Shown piece after piece: positions 44,438-53,762 of a stretch of DNA of 64,000 bases. The notes below the pieces were generated by a model. That model had not been told where the DNA came from. It saw only the letters and a program-made list of their open reading frames with translations, and did not search any database. Numbering within the stretch: the first letter of the stretch is position 1; each line of letters starts with the position of its first letter. The position numbers were made by a program, and so were the translations under genes. Source of the stretch: Denitratimonas yunnanensis (SeqCode) (GTDB lineage Bacteria; Pseudomonadota; Gammaproteobacteria; Xanthomonadales; Xanthomonadaceae). The stretch lies in NCBI GenBank assembly GCA_026410415.1, contig JAPMLR010000008.1, positions 1 through 64,000 of the forward strand. The letters run 5' to 3'.

Positions 44438-46543
44438 TCACGCGTCGGCGTAGCGCACCGCATGCCCGATCCATCGATCGATCAGCCGATCAGCGATGTG
44501 CGGCGCGGTCGCGAGGAGCGCATCTGCGGCTACCTGCACATGCGGAAGCAACGCCGCGTCGCGTACCGGGTCGGCAATGCGGAATCCGGCCAGGCCGGTC
44601 TGGCGCGTGCCGAGGAATTCACCGGGACCGCGCAGTTCGAGGTCCTTTTCCGCGATGCGGAAACCGTCGGTGGTTTCCCGCATCACGGCCAAGCGTTCGC
44701 GTGCCAAGGGCGAAAGCGGCGCCTTGTACATCAGCACGCAGCTTGAGGCCGCCGCGCCACGCCCCACCCGGCCGCGCAACTGGTGCAACTGCGCCAAGCC
44801 GAGACGTTCTGCATTTTCGATCAGCATCAAACTGGCGTTGGGCACGTCCACGCCCACTTCAATCACGGTAGTCGCGACGAGCAGTTGAATATCGCCGGAT
44901 TTGAACGCCATCATCGTGGCCTGTTTTTCCGCAGGCTTCATGCGTCCGTGGATCAAGCCCACGCGCACGTCGGGCAGCTGTTGGCGCAGCAGGTCATACG
45001 CGGTTTCGGCGGCCCGGGCTTCGATCTTCGGAACGCCGGGCGCGGTCGGATCATCGCTTTCCTCGATCAGGGTGCAGACCCAGTACGCCTGCCGGCCTTC
45101 GTTGCACGCTGCGCGGATGCGCTGGATCACTTCATCGCGCCGATGTTCGTTGATCGCCACGGTCTGGACTGGCGTACGGCCAGGCGGCAGCTCGTCGATC
45201 ACCGACACGTCGAGGTCGGCATAGGCAGTCATGGCCAGGGTGCGCGGGATGGGCGTCGCGGTCATCACCAATTGGTGCGGCACTTGAGTGCCACTTGCCC
45301 CCTTGTCGCGCAGCACCAGCCGTTGGCGGACGCCGAAGCGGTGCTGTTCGTCGACGATGACCAACGCGAGATTGGCGAAGCGCACCGGCTCCTGCAACAG
45401 CGCATGCGTGCCAACCACGAGACTGGCGCCCCCCGCGATACGTGCGAGTGCCGCCTCCCGCGCTTTGCCTTTCACCTTGCCGGCAAGCCAAACCAGCTCG
45501 ATGCCGAGGGGTTCGAACCACTGGCGAAAGGATTGAGCGTGCTGTTCAGCCAGCAACTCCGTCGGCGCCATCAAAGCAACCTGCGCACCGGATTCAATCG
45601 CCGCCAATGCGGCGAAGGCGGCGACGATGGTCTTGCCTGAACCGACATCGCCCTGCACCAAACGCAGCATCGGCTCAGGGTGGGCGAGATCGCGCGAGAT
45701 ATCGCCCAGAACGCGCTGCTGGGCTGCAGTGAGTGCGAACGGCAGTGTTGCTGCGAGGCGTCGCGCAAAGCGTTCACTGGGGTAAAACGCCTGCGCGCCG
45801 AGTTGTTTCACCGCGAGACGCTGACGACGAAGGCTGAGCTGATGGGAAAGCAGTTCTTCCAGCGCCAGACGCAGTTGCGCGGGATGGCGATGGCGTGCCA
45901 GGTCGGATAGATCCACGCCGGGCGGAGGACGATGCAGGAAGCGAACGGCCTCGTGCCAACGAGGCAACGACAAATCACCCCACAAGCCATCAGGCAGGAG
46001 CTCCAGCACATCATCCTGTGGCAAGTAATCCAGCGCGGCACCGATGATGCGTGCCAACTGGACCGGGCCAACGCCTTCGATGGCTGGATAGACCGGATCC
46101 AGTCGGTCACTGAGGTGCGGGGGGGCGTCCTCATCCAGCACGCGGTAACCGGGATGGACCATTTCCAGGCCGAGCTGACCGGCGCGCACCTCCCCGTGAC
46201 AGACGATGCTCGCGCCGATACGCAATGCTTTCGCCTGGGCCGCGTGGAAATGGAAAAAACGCAGCACAAGCGTGCCATCCGACGCATCCCCCACGGCCAC
46301 TTTGAGCACGGGGCGACCACGGAAGGCGCGCTCCACCGCTTCGATGCGGCCGTGGACTTGCGCCGACTCACCCGCACGCAGCAGGCGGATCGGCGTCAAT
46401 CGGGTTCGATCTTCATAGCGAAGCGGCAGGTGCAGCCAAAGATCCTGTAGCGTTGTCACGCCCCGCGCCGCCAATCGGGCACCCAATTGCGGCCCCACGC
46501 CACGCAGCATGGCGGGCGATTGGCGGGCGGCGTCCTGCGTCAC
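44438..46543 (-). CDS. recG: ATP-dependent DNA helicase RecG
   Basis: A 701-aa branch-migrating helicase that remodels stalled forks and Holliday junctions. The wedge OB domain is at about 55-150. Helicase motif I is GDVGSGKT, motif II DEQHRFG, motif III VMTATPIPRTLAM, and motif VI QLRGRVGRG. Near family length (E. coli 693). ridA lies 18 bases upstream in the same direction. Confidence 0.96.
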   Translation of the reverse strand: MTQDAARQSPAMLRGVGPQLGARLAARGVTTLQDLWLHLPLRYEDRTRLTPIRLLRAGESAQVHGRIEAVERAFRGRPVLKVAVGDASDGTLVLRFFHFHAAQAKALRIGASIVCHGEVRAGQLGLEMVHPGYRVLDEDAPPHLSDRLDPVYPAIEGVGPVQLARIIGAALDYLPQDDVLELLPDGLWGDLSLPRWHEAVRFLHRPPPGVDLSDLARHRHPAQLRLALEELLSHQLSLRRQRLAVKQLGAQAFYPSERFARRLAATLPFALTAAQQRVLGDISRDLAHPEPMLRLVQGDVGSGKTIVAAFAALAAIESGAQVALMAPTELLAEQHAQSFRQWFEPLGIELVWLAGKVKGKAREAALARIAGGASLVVGTHALLQEPVRFANLALVIVDEQHRFGVRQRLVLRDKGASGTQVPHQLVMTATPIPRTLAMTAYADLDVSVIDELPPGRTPVQTVAINEHRRDEVIQRIRAACNEGRQAYWVCTLIEESDDPTAPGVPKIEARAAETAYDLLRQQLPDVRVGLIHGRMKPAEKQATMMAFKSGDIQLLVATTVIEVGVDVPNASLMLIENAERLGLAQLHQLRGRVGRGAAASSCVLMYKAPLSPLARERLAVMRETTDGFRIAEKDLELRGPGEFLGTRQTGLAGFRIADPVRDAALLPHVQVAADALLATAPHIADRLIDRWIGHAVRYADA

Positions 46544-46561
46544 GTCAGTGATTCGACGTTA

Positions 46562-46945
46562 TCAGTCCAGAACCATGATCGCGTCCACCTCGACCTGTGC
46601 GCCACGCGGCAGGGCGGAGACTTCGATCGTGGAACGCGCGGGGTATGGGGCAGCGAAGAATTCGGCCATCACCGCGTTGACGTCGGCGAAGCGCGACAAA
46701 TCGGTGAGGTAGATGCCCACACGCGCAATCTTCGAGAGACTGCCGCCCGCCGCATCGCACACCGCCGCAAGATTCTTGAACACCTGACGCGCCTGCGCGG
46801 CCACGTCATCGGAAACCAGCTCCATCGTGGCCGGGTCCAGCGGGATCTGCCCGGACAAGTACACCGTGTTGTCGATGCGTACCGCTTGCGAATACGGGCC
46901 AATGGCGGCGGGAGCGGCGTCGGTGTGGATGATCTGACGGGACAT
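46562..46945 (-). CDS. ridA: RidA-family enamine/imine deaminase
   Basis: A 127-aa trimer-forming protein that hydrolyses reactive 2-aminoacrylate. The family core [20 protein letters not shown] and the catalytic Arg in [13 protein letters not shown] are intact. In a probable operon with recG. Confidence 0.94.
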   Translation of the reverse strand: MSRQIIHTDAAPAAIGPYSQAVRIDNTVYLSGQIPLDPATMELVSDDVAAQARQVFKNLAAVCDAAGGSLSKIARVGIYLTDLSRFADVNAVMAEFFAAPYPARSTIEVSALPRGAQVEVDAIMVLD

Positions 46946-47040
46946 GGCAAGACCTCGCAAAAAGTGAAACGGCAAGTGTAGATGAAACGGTCGCCCGGCC
47001 CCGCCATCGCATTCCGCGCGCGAGGATGACGGCGGATACA

Positions 47041-47616
47041 ATGCACGACATGGACAGCGCCGACTCGCTCACCAACCAGTTTCTGATCGCCATGCCCGGC
47101 ATGGACGACCCGAACTTCAGCGGGGGCGTCGCCCTGCTCTGCCACCATGGTCCCGACGGCGCGATGGGGTTGGTGCTCAACCGGCTGTCGGACTTCCTCG
47201 TTGGCGAAGTGATGGCACAGATGGGCATCCGCGAGGTGGACGCCGAACTCGCCGCGCAGCCGGTGCTGGCGGGCGGCCCCGTCGATCCGGAGCGTGGCTT
47301 CGTGCTGCACAGCACTGACGCCGGCCCCTATGAATCCACGTTGCGCTTCTCCGAACACATCCACCTGACCACGTCACGCGATGTCCTGGAGGCATTGGCA
47401 CGCGGCGACGGGCCACGCCAGGCAATCATCGCGCTCGGTTATGCCGGCTGGGATGCGCAGCAGCTCGAAGACGAGTTGCGCGAGCATGTCTGGCTGTCGG
47501 TGGCATCCTCGCCAGGCATCGTGTTCGACACGCCGCTGCCGGCACGCTGGGATGCCGCGGCGCGCCTGATCGGCATCGATCCGAGTGCGTTGACCAGCTA
47601 CAGCGGCCACGCATGA
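47041..47616 (+). CDS. yqgE: UPF0301/YqgE (AlgH) family protein
   Basis: A 191-aa cytoplasmic protein with the family core [24 protein letters not shown] and [16 protein letters not shown]. Starts at 47026, 47041 and 47050 are all possible; 47041 is a compromise. Overlaps ruvX by ATGA, as is common in proteobacteria. Molecular role not established. Confidence 0.9.
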   Translation: MHDMDSADSLTNQFLIAMPGMDDPNFSGGVALLCHHGPDGAMGLVLNRLSDFLVGEVMAQMGIREVDAELAAQPVLAGGPVDPERGFVLHSTDAGPYESTLRFSEHIHLTTSRDVLEALARGDGPRQAIIALGYAGWDAQQLEDELREHVWLSVASSPGIVFDTPLPARWDAAARLIGIDPSALTSYSGHA

Positions 47617-48059
47617 GCGCACCTGTTTGCGTTTTGGGATTCGACGTCGGTGCGCGCCGCATCGGCGTGGCCGTCGGCAACACGCTCTCTTGCACTGCTC
47701 GCGCCATCGCGATGGTGGCCGCGCATGACGATGGTCCCGACTGGGACGCTGTGGCTGCGTTGGTTCGCGAGTGGCGACCCGACCGCCTCGTGGTCGGTGA
47801 GCCGTTGACGCTCGACGGCGAAGCCCAGCCTGCCACCCATCTGTCGCGTCGTTTTGCACGCGAGGCCAGTGCGCGTTTCGACCTGCCGGTGGATCTGGTC
47901 GACGAGCGATCGAGCTCTCGCGAAGCGGACCGCCGCTTCGCGGAGCAGCGCCGATCCGGTCAAGCGCGTCGCCGCGATGCGCAGTCACTCGATGCACTCG
48001 CTGCGCAGATCATTGTCGAGCGTTGGCTCGGCGAACCCATTTTTCCGTCTTCGCGCTGA
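47613..48059 (+). CDS. ruvX: Holliday junction resolvase-like RuvX/YqgF
   Basis: A 148-aa RNase H-fold nuclease linked to 16S rRNA 5'-end processing. Catalytic Asp in GFDVGARRIGVAVG, middle VVGEPLTLDG, late Asp in RRDAQSLDALAAQ. Coupled to yqgE; pyrB follows 22 bases on. Confidence 0.93.
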   Translation: MSAPVCVLGFDVGARRIGVAVGNTLSCTARAIAMVAAHDDGPDWDAVAALVREWRPDRLVVGEPLTLDGEAQPATHLSRRFAREASARFDLPVDLVDERSSSREADRRFAEQRRSGQARRRDAQSLDALAAQIIVERWLGEPIFPSSR

Positions 48060-48081
48060 TCTTCACGTACCGGAGCCTTCG

Positions 48082-49002
48082 ATGCGTCACCTGCTCACCC
48101 TTGACGGCCTTTCACGCGATGCGCTGGGCAGCTTGCTCGACGCCGCACACGCACTGCGCCCCGACGCGCTGAAGCGCACAGCACATCGTCCGTTGCGTGG
48201 ACTGACCGTCGCCAACCTGTTCTTCGAGCCGTCCACACGCACCCGTGCCTCCTTTCAGCTCGCCGCCCAACGCCTTGGCGCTGATGTTCTGACGTTCGAG
48301 GCCGACAGCTCCTCCACCCGCAAGGGCGAAACCCTGACCGACACGCTGCGCAATCTCGAGGCAATGGGTGCGAGTCTGTTCGTCGTCCGACATACCCACA
48401 GCAGCGTGCCAGCAATGCTCGCGACGGCGGCGGCGGACGGCAGCAGCGTCGTGAGCGCCGGTGACGGACGAACCTCACACCCCACTCAGGGCCTGCTCGA
48501 CATGCTGACGATCCGCCAGCACAAGGGCGAAGACTTCTCCCGCCTGTCGGTGGCCATCGTCGGCGATATCCGCCATTCGCGCGTCGCACGCTCGGACATC
48601 CAGGCGCTCCGCACCCTCGGGCTGCGCGACCTTCGACTGGCCGCGCCCCCGGCGCTGTTGCCGGATACCGGAGAAGTCTGCTTCGCCGGGGCGCAGGTAG
48701 CCGATTCGCTCGATGCTGCACTGGAGGGCTGCGACGTGGTGATGATGCTGCGTCTGCAACGCGAGCGCATGGACGAAGGGTTGGTCAGCTCGCTGGAAGA
48801 ATACTACCGCGACTGGGGACTCTCGCCAGAGCGTCTTGCGCTGGCGAAGCCCGATGTGATCGTGTTGCATCCAGGACCAATGAATCGGGGTGTGGAAATT
48901 GCCGATGCCGTCGCCGATGGTCCGCAATCCGTGATCCTGGAGCAGGTATCCAACGGTGTGGCAGTGCGCATGGCCGTGTTGGCGGCGTTGGCCAAGGGAT
49001 AA
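48082..49002 (+). CDS. pyrB: aspartate carbamoyltransferase catalytic subunit
   Basis: A 306-aa enzyme that forms carbamoyl-aspartate, the committed step of pyrimidine synthesis. Carbamoyl-phosphate loop FFEPSTRTRASF, the SSTRKGET loop, GDGRTSHPTQ and HPGPMNRGVEI are intact. No dihydroorotase-like pyrC' follows, unlike in pseudomonads. Confidence 0.96.
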   Translation: MRHLLTLDGLSRDALGSLLDAAHALRPDALKRTAHRPLRGLTVANLFFEPSTRTRASFQLAAQRLGADVLTFEADSSSTRKGETLTDTLRNLEAMGASLFVVRHTHSSVPAMLATAAADGSSVVSAGDGRTSHPTQGLLDMLTIRQHKGEDFSRLSVAIVGDIRHSRVARSDIQALRTLGLRDLRLAAPPALLPDTGEVCFAGAQVADSLDAALEGCDVVMMLRLQRERMDEGLVSSLEEYYRDWGLSPERLALAKPDVIVLHPGPMNRGVEIADAVADGPQSVILEQVSNGVAVRMAVLAALAKG

Positions 49003-49554
49003 GACGCGATGACCGCCACGTGTGGTTCTTGGCCGCTGAAATGCAGGGAACGAGCTGCGTTGGGAGCAAATGTGACCAACGCCCATGCCCTGACACACTG
49101 AAACAGACTGATGTCAACACGCAGCGTGTGGATCTTAGTGAAAGTGTCCGCGGAATCGGGTTAGAACCCCGGAGCGTCTTGGCGTCCGTCACATCACATG
49201 TCATCGAACTTCCTCCGCCAGAGATAGAACGATGCGCCGAGAACCCGTGCTTGCGGCGCAGGTCCTTGATCGGCGTCCCGCAACGGCCTGCTTCACAAAC
49301 CCGATGATCCGTTCGCCCGTGTTGCGCTTCTTCATGCCCGTCTTCCGTCCAAAGGGCGGGCACTACCAAATTTCCGGTGGTTCTGTTTACGGGGACAGGT
49401 CACACTGCGTTTCAGTGCGGGAAACCTCTCCGGCAAGCGCCACCGCGAGCACGGCCCCGGCCAGGACGCCGTCGGCCGCAATGTGTCACTCGTGCTCGAC
49501 GCGACGTTCCGAGTTTCAGCCGATCTGCCAAGCCTGAGGCCGGCCACGCCGACC
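49003..49554. other. gene-poor spacer with mobile-element debris
   Basis: 552 bases between pyrB and pilU. It holds the IS3-type orfA fragment (49194-49335) and, at about 49389-49406, ACGGGGACAGGTCACAC, a tract of a kind I associate with transposon or REP debris. Nothing else recognised. Confidence 0.6.
49194..49335 (-). pseudogene. remnant of IS3-family transposase OrfA
   Basis: Read across frames on the minus strand: MKKRNTGERIIGFVKQA from 49335, then PIKDLRRKHGFS in another frame, then ASFYLWRRKFDDM ending at TGA 49194. This is the order of the OrfA helix-turn-helix leader of IS3-group elements. Two frameshifts within about 140 bases show it is dead; orfB is absent. Confidence 0.75.
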
Positions 49555-50685
49555 TCAGCGCGATTCCATCACTTCCACGCCATCCAGCCCCTGGCTCAGG
49601 GTGTGCGCATCGCCGCCCTGAGCAAGCTTGATCTTCAGACGTACTTCGTTGGCCGAGTCGGCATGGCGCAGCGCGTCTTCATACGAAATTTCGCCAGCCT
49701 GATACAACTCGAACAGGCTCTGGTCGAAGGTTTTCATGCCCAACTGCACCGAGTCGCGCATCACTTCCTTGAGCTTGTGGATTTCGCCATCGCGGATGTA
49801 GTCCTGCACCAGCGGCGTACCGAGCATGATTTCCATCGCAACACGGCGCCCCTTGCCATCAGGCGTGGGAATGAGCTGTTGCGCGACCACGCCCTTGAGG
49901 TTGAGCGAGAGATCCATCAGCAACTGGCTGCGGCGATCTTCGGGGAAGAAGTTGATGATGCGGTCCATCGCCTGGTTGGCGTTGTTGGCATGCAGCGTGC
50001 ACAGGCACAGATGGCCGGTTTCGGCGAACGCGATGGCGTGGTCCATGCCCTCGCGGGTGCGCACTTCGCCGATCATGATCACGTCCGGCGCCTGGCGCAG
50101 CGTGTTCTTCAGTGCGTTTTCCCAGGAATCGGTATCGATGCCCACTTCACGCTGGGTGATGATGCAGCCCTCATGCTTGTGCACGAACTCGATCGGGTCT
50201 TCGATCGTGATGATGTGGCCGGTCGAATTGAGGTTGCGATACCCGATCAGCGCCGCCAGCGAGGTCGACTTGCCGGTGCCGGTGGCGCCGACGAAGATGA
50301 TGATGCCGCGCTTGGTCATCGCCAGCGTCTTGACGATCGGCGGCAGACTCAGCTCCTCGATCGTCGGGATCTTGGTCTCGATCCGGCGCAGCACCATGCC
50401 GACCTGGTTGCGCTGGTAGAAGCAGCTGACGCGAAAGCGGCCGACGCCGGACACGCCGATCGCGAAGTTGCATTCGTGCGTTTTCTCGAACTCCTCGCGT
50501 TGACTGGGCGTCATCACGTTCAGCACCAGGTCGCGGCTTTGCTGCGGCGTCAGCGGCTGCTGGGTGATCGGCATCACCTTGCCGTGCACTTTCATCGATG
50601 GCGCCACACCGGCCGTGATGAACAGGTCCGACGCCTTCTTGTGCGCCATCAACTTGAGGAACGAGGTGAAATCAATGCTGCTCAT
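49555..50685 (-). CDS. pilU: type IV pilus retraction ATPase PilU
   Basis: A 376-aa hexameric ATPase assisting pilus retraction. Walker A GATGTGKST, Asp box ITIEDPIEFVH, Walker B DVIMIGEVR, His box TGHLCLCTLHA. The ATG at 50685 (MSSIDFTSFLKLM) matches the family start. Follows pilT in the same direction after 120 bases. Confidence 0.93.
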   Translation of the reverse strand: MSSIDFTSFLKLMAHKKASDLFITAGVAPSMKVHGKVMPITQQPLTPQQSRDLVLNVMTPSQREEFEKTHECNFAIGVSGVGRFRVSCFYQRNQVGMVLRRIETKIPTIEELSLPPIVKTLAMTKRGIIIFVGATGTGKSTSLAALIGYRNLNSTGHIITIEDPIEFVHKHEGCIITQREVGIDTDSWENALKNTLRQAPDVIMIGEVRTREGMDHAIAFAETGHLCLCTLHANNANQAMDRIINFFPEDRRSQLLMDLSLNLKGVVAQQLIPTPDGKGRRVAMEIMLGTPLVQDYIRDGEIHKLKEVMRDSVQLGMKTFDQSLFELYQAGEISYEDALRHADSANEVRLKIKLAQGGDAHTLSQGLDGVEVMESR

Positions 50686-50805
50686 GGGATTATTCCGCCG
50701 AAATCTCTTCAATCACCACGCGAATATCCCGGCACGTCGAATCCTCTCGACCAAACTCCCGTGATGCCCGCAACTCCCCTTTCCCGACTGACGCAAGCGC
50801 CCAAA

Positions 50806-51843
50806 TCACTCGAACAGACGCTTGTCCTTGGCGTATTCGCGCGCCGAAACGCGCGTGATCAGGCCACGCTTGACCAGATCCTGAAGGCACTGGTCGAGCG
50901 TCTGCATGCCCACGTTCTGACCCGTTTGAATGGCCGAATACATCTGCGCCACCTTGTCTTCGCGAATCAGGTTACGGATCGCCGGCACCGCGACCATGAT
51001 CTCGTGCGCGGCGACCCGACCGCCACCGACCTTTTTCAGCAGCGACTGGGAAATCACCGCGCGCAGCGATTCGGACAGCATCGAGCGCACCATCGGCTTT
51101 TCGCCGGCCGGGAACACGTCGATGATGCGGTCGATGGTCTTGGCCGCGCTGGAGGTATGCAGGGTGCCGAACACCAGGTGTCCGGTTTCCGCAGCGGTCA
51201 GCGCCAGGCGGATGGTTTCCAGATCGCGCAACTCGCCCACGAGGATGTAGTCGGGGTCTTCACGCAGGGCCGAGCGCAGGGCCTCGTTGAAGCCGTGCGT
51301 GTCGCGGTGCACTTCGCGCTGGTTGATCAGGCACTTGTTCGAGGTGTGGACGAATTCGATCGGGTCCTCGACGGTGAGGATGTGGCCGTATTCGTTCTTG
51401 TTGATGTGGTCCACCATCGCCGCCAGCGTGGTCGACTTGCCCGAACCGGTCGGACCGGTGACCAGAATCAGCCCCTGCGGTTGGTCGATCAGCTCGCGGA
51501 ACACCTTGGGCGCGGCCAGGTCGTCGAGCGTAAGCACCTCGGAGGGAATGGTACGGAATACCGCACCGGCGCCGCGGTTCTGATTGAAGGCGTTGACGCG
51601 GAAGCGTGCCAGACCGGGAATCTCGAAGGAGAAGTCGACCTCGAGAAATTCCTCGTAATCGCGCCGTACCTTGTCGGACATGATGTCGTAGACCAGTGCG
51701 TGCACTTGTTTGTGGTCGAGCGCCGGGATGTTGATGCGGCGGACGTCGCCATCAACACGAATCATCGGCGGCAGGCCTGCCGAAAGGTGCAAGTCCGATG
51801 CCTTGTTCTTCACCGAAAATGCGAGAAGTTCTGCGATATCCAC
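50806..51843 (-). CDS. pilT: type IV pilus retraction ATPase PilT
   Basis: A 345-aa ATPase that drives pilus disassembly and twitching motility. N-terminal MDIAELLAFSVKNKASDLHL, Walker A GPTGSGKST, TVEDPIEFVH, YILVGELRD and the C-terminal ATRNLIRE-like AIRNLIREDK. Full length. Confidence 0.95.
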   Translation of the reverse strand: MDIAELLAFSVKNKASDLHLSAGLPPMIRVDGDVRRINIPALDHKQVHALVYDIMSDKVRRDYEEFLEVDFSFEIPGLARFRVNAFNQNRGAGAVFRTIPSEVLTLDDLAAPKVFRELIDQPQGLILVTGPTGSGKSTTLAAMVDHINKNEYGHILTVEDPIEFVHTSNKCLINQREVHRDTHGFNEALRSALREDPDYILVGELRDLETIRLALTAAETGHLVFGTLHTSSAAKTIDRIIDVFPAGEKPMVRSMLSESLRAVISQSLLKKVGGGRVAAHEIMVAVPAIRNLIREDKVAQMYSAIQTGQNVGMQTLDQCLQDLVKRGLITRVSAREYAKDKRLFE

Positions 51844-51966
51844 GTGCCTTCCCCTAGCGTTTCAAATTGTTTCTGCCACGCACCGTTGCAAGGTGCCGAA
51901 TCGGGCCGAGTATAACCCCGATCAGGCGCACCGCCAGACGCCTCGTTGTCGTGGCGGTCGCCGCAC

Positions 51967-53427
51967 TCAATGACCGCCACCGCCTTCCAGCGCCTTGAGC
52001 TCGGTGATCAGTTTCGTTGCAGCATCCTTGCCATCGGCGTAGAGCATGCGGGTGTTGTCGGCGTAGAACAGCGCGTTCTCGATGCCGGCAAAACCGGTGC
52101 CCTTGCCGCGCTTGATCACGATGACCTGACGCGAATCGACCACATCCAGAATCGGCATGCCGAAGATCGGCGAGGATTTGTCGGTTTTCGCGGCGGGGTT
52201 CACCACGTCGTTGGCGCCGATGACGATGGCCACGTCCGTGGTCTTGAACTCCGGATTCACGTCATCCATGTCGGCGATGAGGTCGTACGGCACACCGGCC
52301 TCGGCCAACAGCACGTTCATGTGACCGGGCATGCGCCCTGCGACCGGATGAATGGCGAAGATCACTTCCTTGTCGGCCTTCAACAACGCCTGGGTCAATT
52401 CCCAGATCTTGTGCTGGGCCTGCGCCACGGCCATGCCGTAGCCGGGCACGATGACCACTTTTTCGGCCAGATAAAGCAACGAGGCCGCATCCGGCGCTTC
52501 GATCGGCTTCTGGCTGCCGGTGATTTCCGCACCGCCCTCGCCACCCCCGCCGAAGTTGGAAAACAGCACATTGGTGATCGGCCGATTCATCGCCTTGGCC
52601 ATCAATTGCGTCAGCAGCAGGCCGGCCGCACCCACCACCATGCCGGCAATGATCAGCGCCTCGATGCCGAGCACATAGCCCTCGAACGCTACTGCCAATC
52701 CGGTCAGTGCGTTGTACAGCGAAATCACCACCGGCATGTCGGCACCACCGATCGGCAGCGTCATCAGCACGCCCACCAGCAGCGCCAGCACGAAGAACGC
52801 AACCACCAGCGGAATACCCAGATCCACGATGATCCACGCACCCAGCGCCAACGTGACCAGAAACACCAGCAGGTTGAAATACTGCTGGCCGGGAAAGGTG
52901 AAACGCCTGTCGAGCCGACCATCGAGCTTGGCCCAGGCGATCACCGAACCGGAGAACGAGATCGCACCGATCAGAGCACCGATCACGCCCAGCACCAGGC
53001 TTGTGCGCGACAGGCAATCGTGCGAAGCCAGCGCCGTTGCATCGCAGGAGCCGGCGAAGGTGGCCGCATTGACCAGCGCCGCCGCGCCGATGGCGGCCGC
53101 CGAGCCGCCACCCATGCCGTTGAAGATCGCGACCATCTGCGGCATGTCGGTGATCGGTACCTTGCGGCCCCACACCCAGAACACGCCCGACAACGCGATG
53201 GCGAGCACCATCAGGCCGAGGTTGAGTGGTTCGATGCCGTGCCCGCCCCAGGTGGAAGGCGCGAAAAACGTGACCACGGTGGCCAGCACCATGCCCCAGC
53301 CGGCCTGGATGATGCCGGCACGCGCCGTGACCGGCGATGACATGCGCTTGAGGCCGAAGATGAACAGCAATGCAGCCAGCAGGTAGCTGGCCTTGGCGAC
53401 AAGATCGAGTATCTGATCCAGTGTCAT
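51967..53427 (-). CDS. pntB: NAD(P) transhydrogenase subunit beta
   Basis: A 486-aa membrane subunit that couples proton flow to hydride transfer from NADH to NADP+. About nine helices to residue 280, then the NADP-binding domain III (VIVPGYGMAVAQAQH, VAIVIGANDVVNPAA). One base after the alpha2 gene. Confidence 0.95.
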   Translation of the reverse strand: MTLDQILDLVAKASYLLAALLFIFGLKRMSSPVTARAGIIQAGWGMVLATVVTFFAPSTWGGHGIEPLNLGLMVLAIALSGVFWVWGRKVPITDMPQMVAIFNGMGGGSAAAIGAAALVNAATFAGSCDATALASHDCLSRTSLVLGVIGALIGAISFSGSVIAWAKLDGRLDRRFTFPGQQYFNLLVFLVTLALGAWIIVDLGIPLVVAFFVLALLVGVLMTLPIGGADMPVVISLYNALTGLAVAFEGYVLGIEALIIAGMVVGAAGLLLTQLMAKAMNRPITNVLFSNFGGGGEGGAEITGSQKPIEAPDAASLLYLAEKVVIVPGYGMAVAQAQHKIWELTQALLKADKEVIFAIHPVAGRMPGHMNVLLAEAGVPYDLIADMDDVNPEFKTTDVAIVIGANDVVNPAAKTDKSSPIFGMPILDVVDSRQVIVIKRGKGTGFAGIENALFYADNTRMLYADGKDAATKLITELKALEGGGGH

Positions 53428-53428
53428 T

Positions 53429-53725
53429 TCACTCGCCCCCGCCCGACTTCTTGCTCGACTTGAACATGTCCAGCATGCGTTCGGTGACCACGTAGCCGCC
53501 TACCGCGTTGCCAGCTCCGAGCAGGACTGCCACGAAACCGATGGCGCGCTCCAGGTTGGTATCGGCATGGGCGAGTGCGACCATGCCGCCGACCACGACG
53601 ATGCCGTGCACGAAATTGGACCCGGACATCAGCGGTGTGTGCAGGATCACCGGCACGCGCGAGATGATCTCGTGGCCGAGAATGGCCGCGAGCAGGAAGA
53701 TGTAAAGCGCCAAGAAACCATCCAT
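53429..53725 (-). CDS. pntAB: NAD(P) transhydrogenase subunit alpha part 2
   Basis: A 98-aa membrane protein with three helices: FLALYIFLLAAILGHEIISR and TPLMSGSNFVHGIVVVG are signatures. Corresponds to the C-terminal membrane part of E. coli PntA, here a separate gene. The ATG at 53725 is used. Confidence 0.94.
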   Translation of the reverse strand: MDGFLALYIFLLAAILGHEIISRVPVILHTPLMSGSNFVHGIVVVGGMVALAHADTNLERAIGFVAVLLGAGNAVGGYVVTERMLDMFKSSKKSGGGE

Positions 53726-53762
53726 CAGTTCATTCCCCCGAAGTCCCGCCATCCCCCAATGT

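Noticed and set aside
49483..51915. Long plus-strand open frame of 810 codons
   Set aside because: It is antisense to pilU and pilT, whose ATPase motifs are intact; high GC keeps the opposite frame open.
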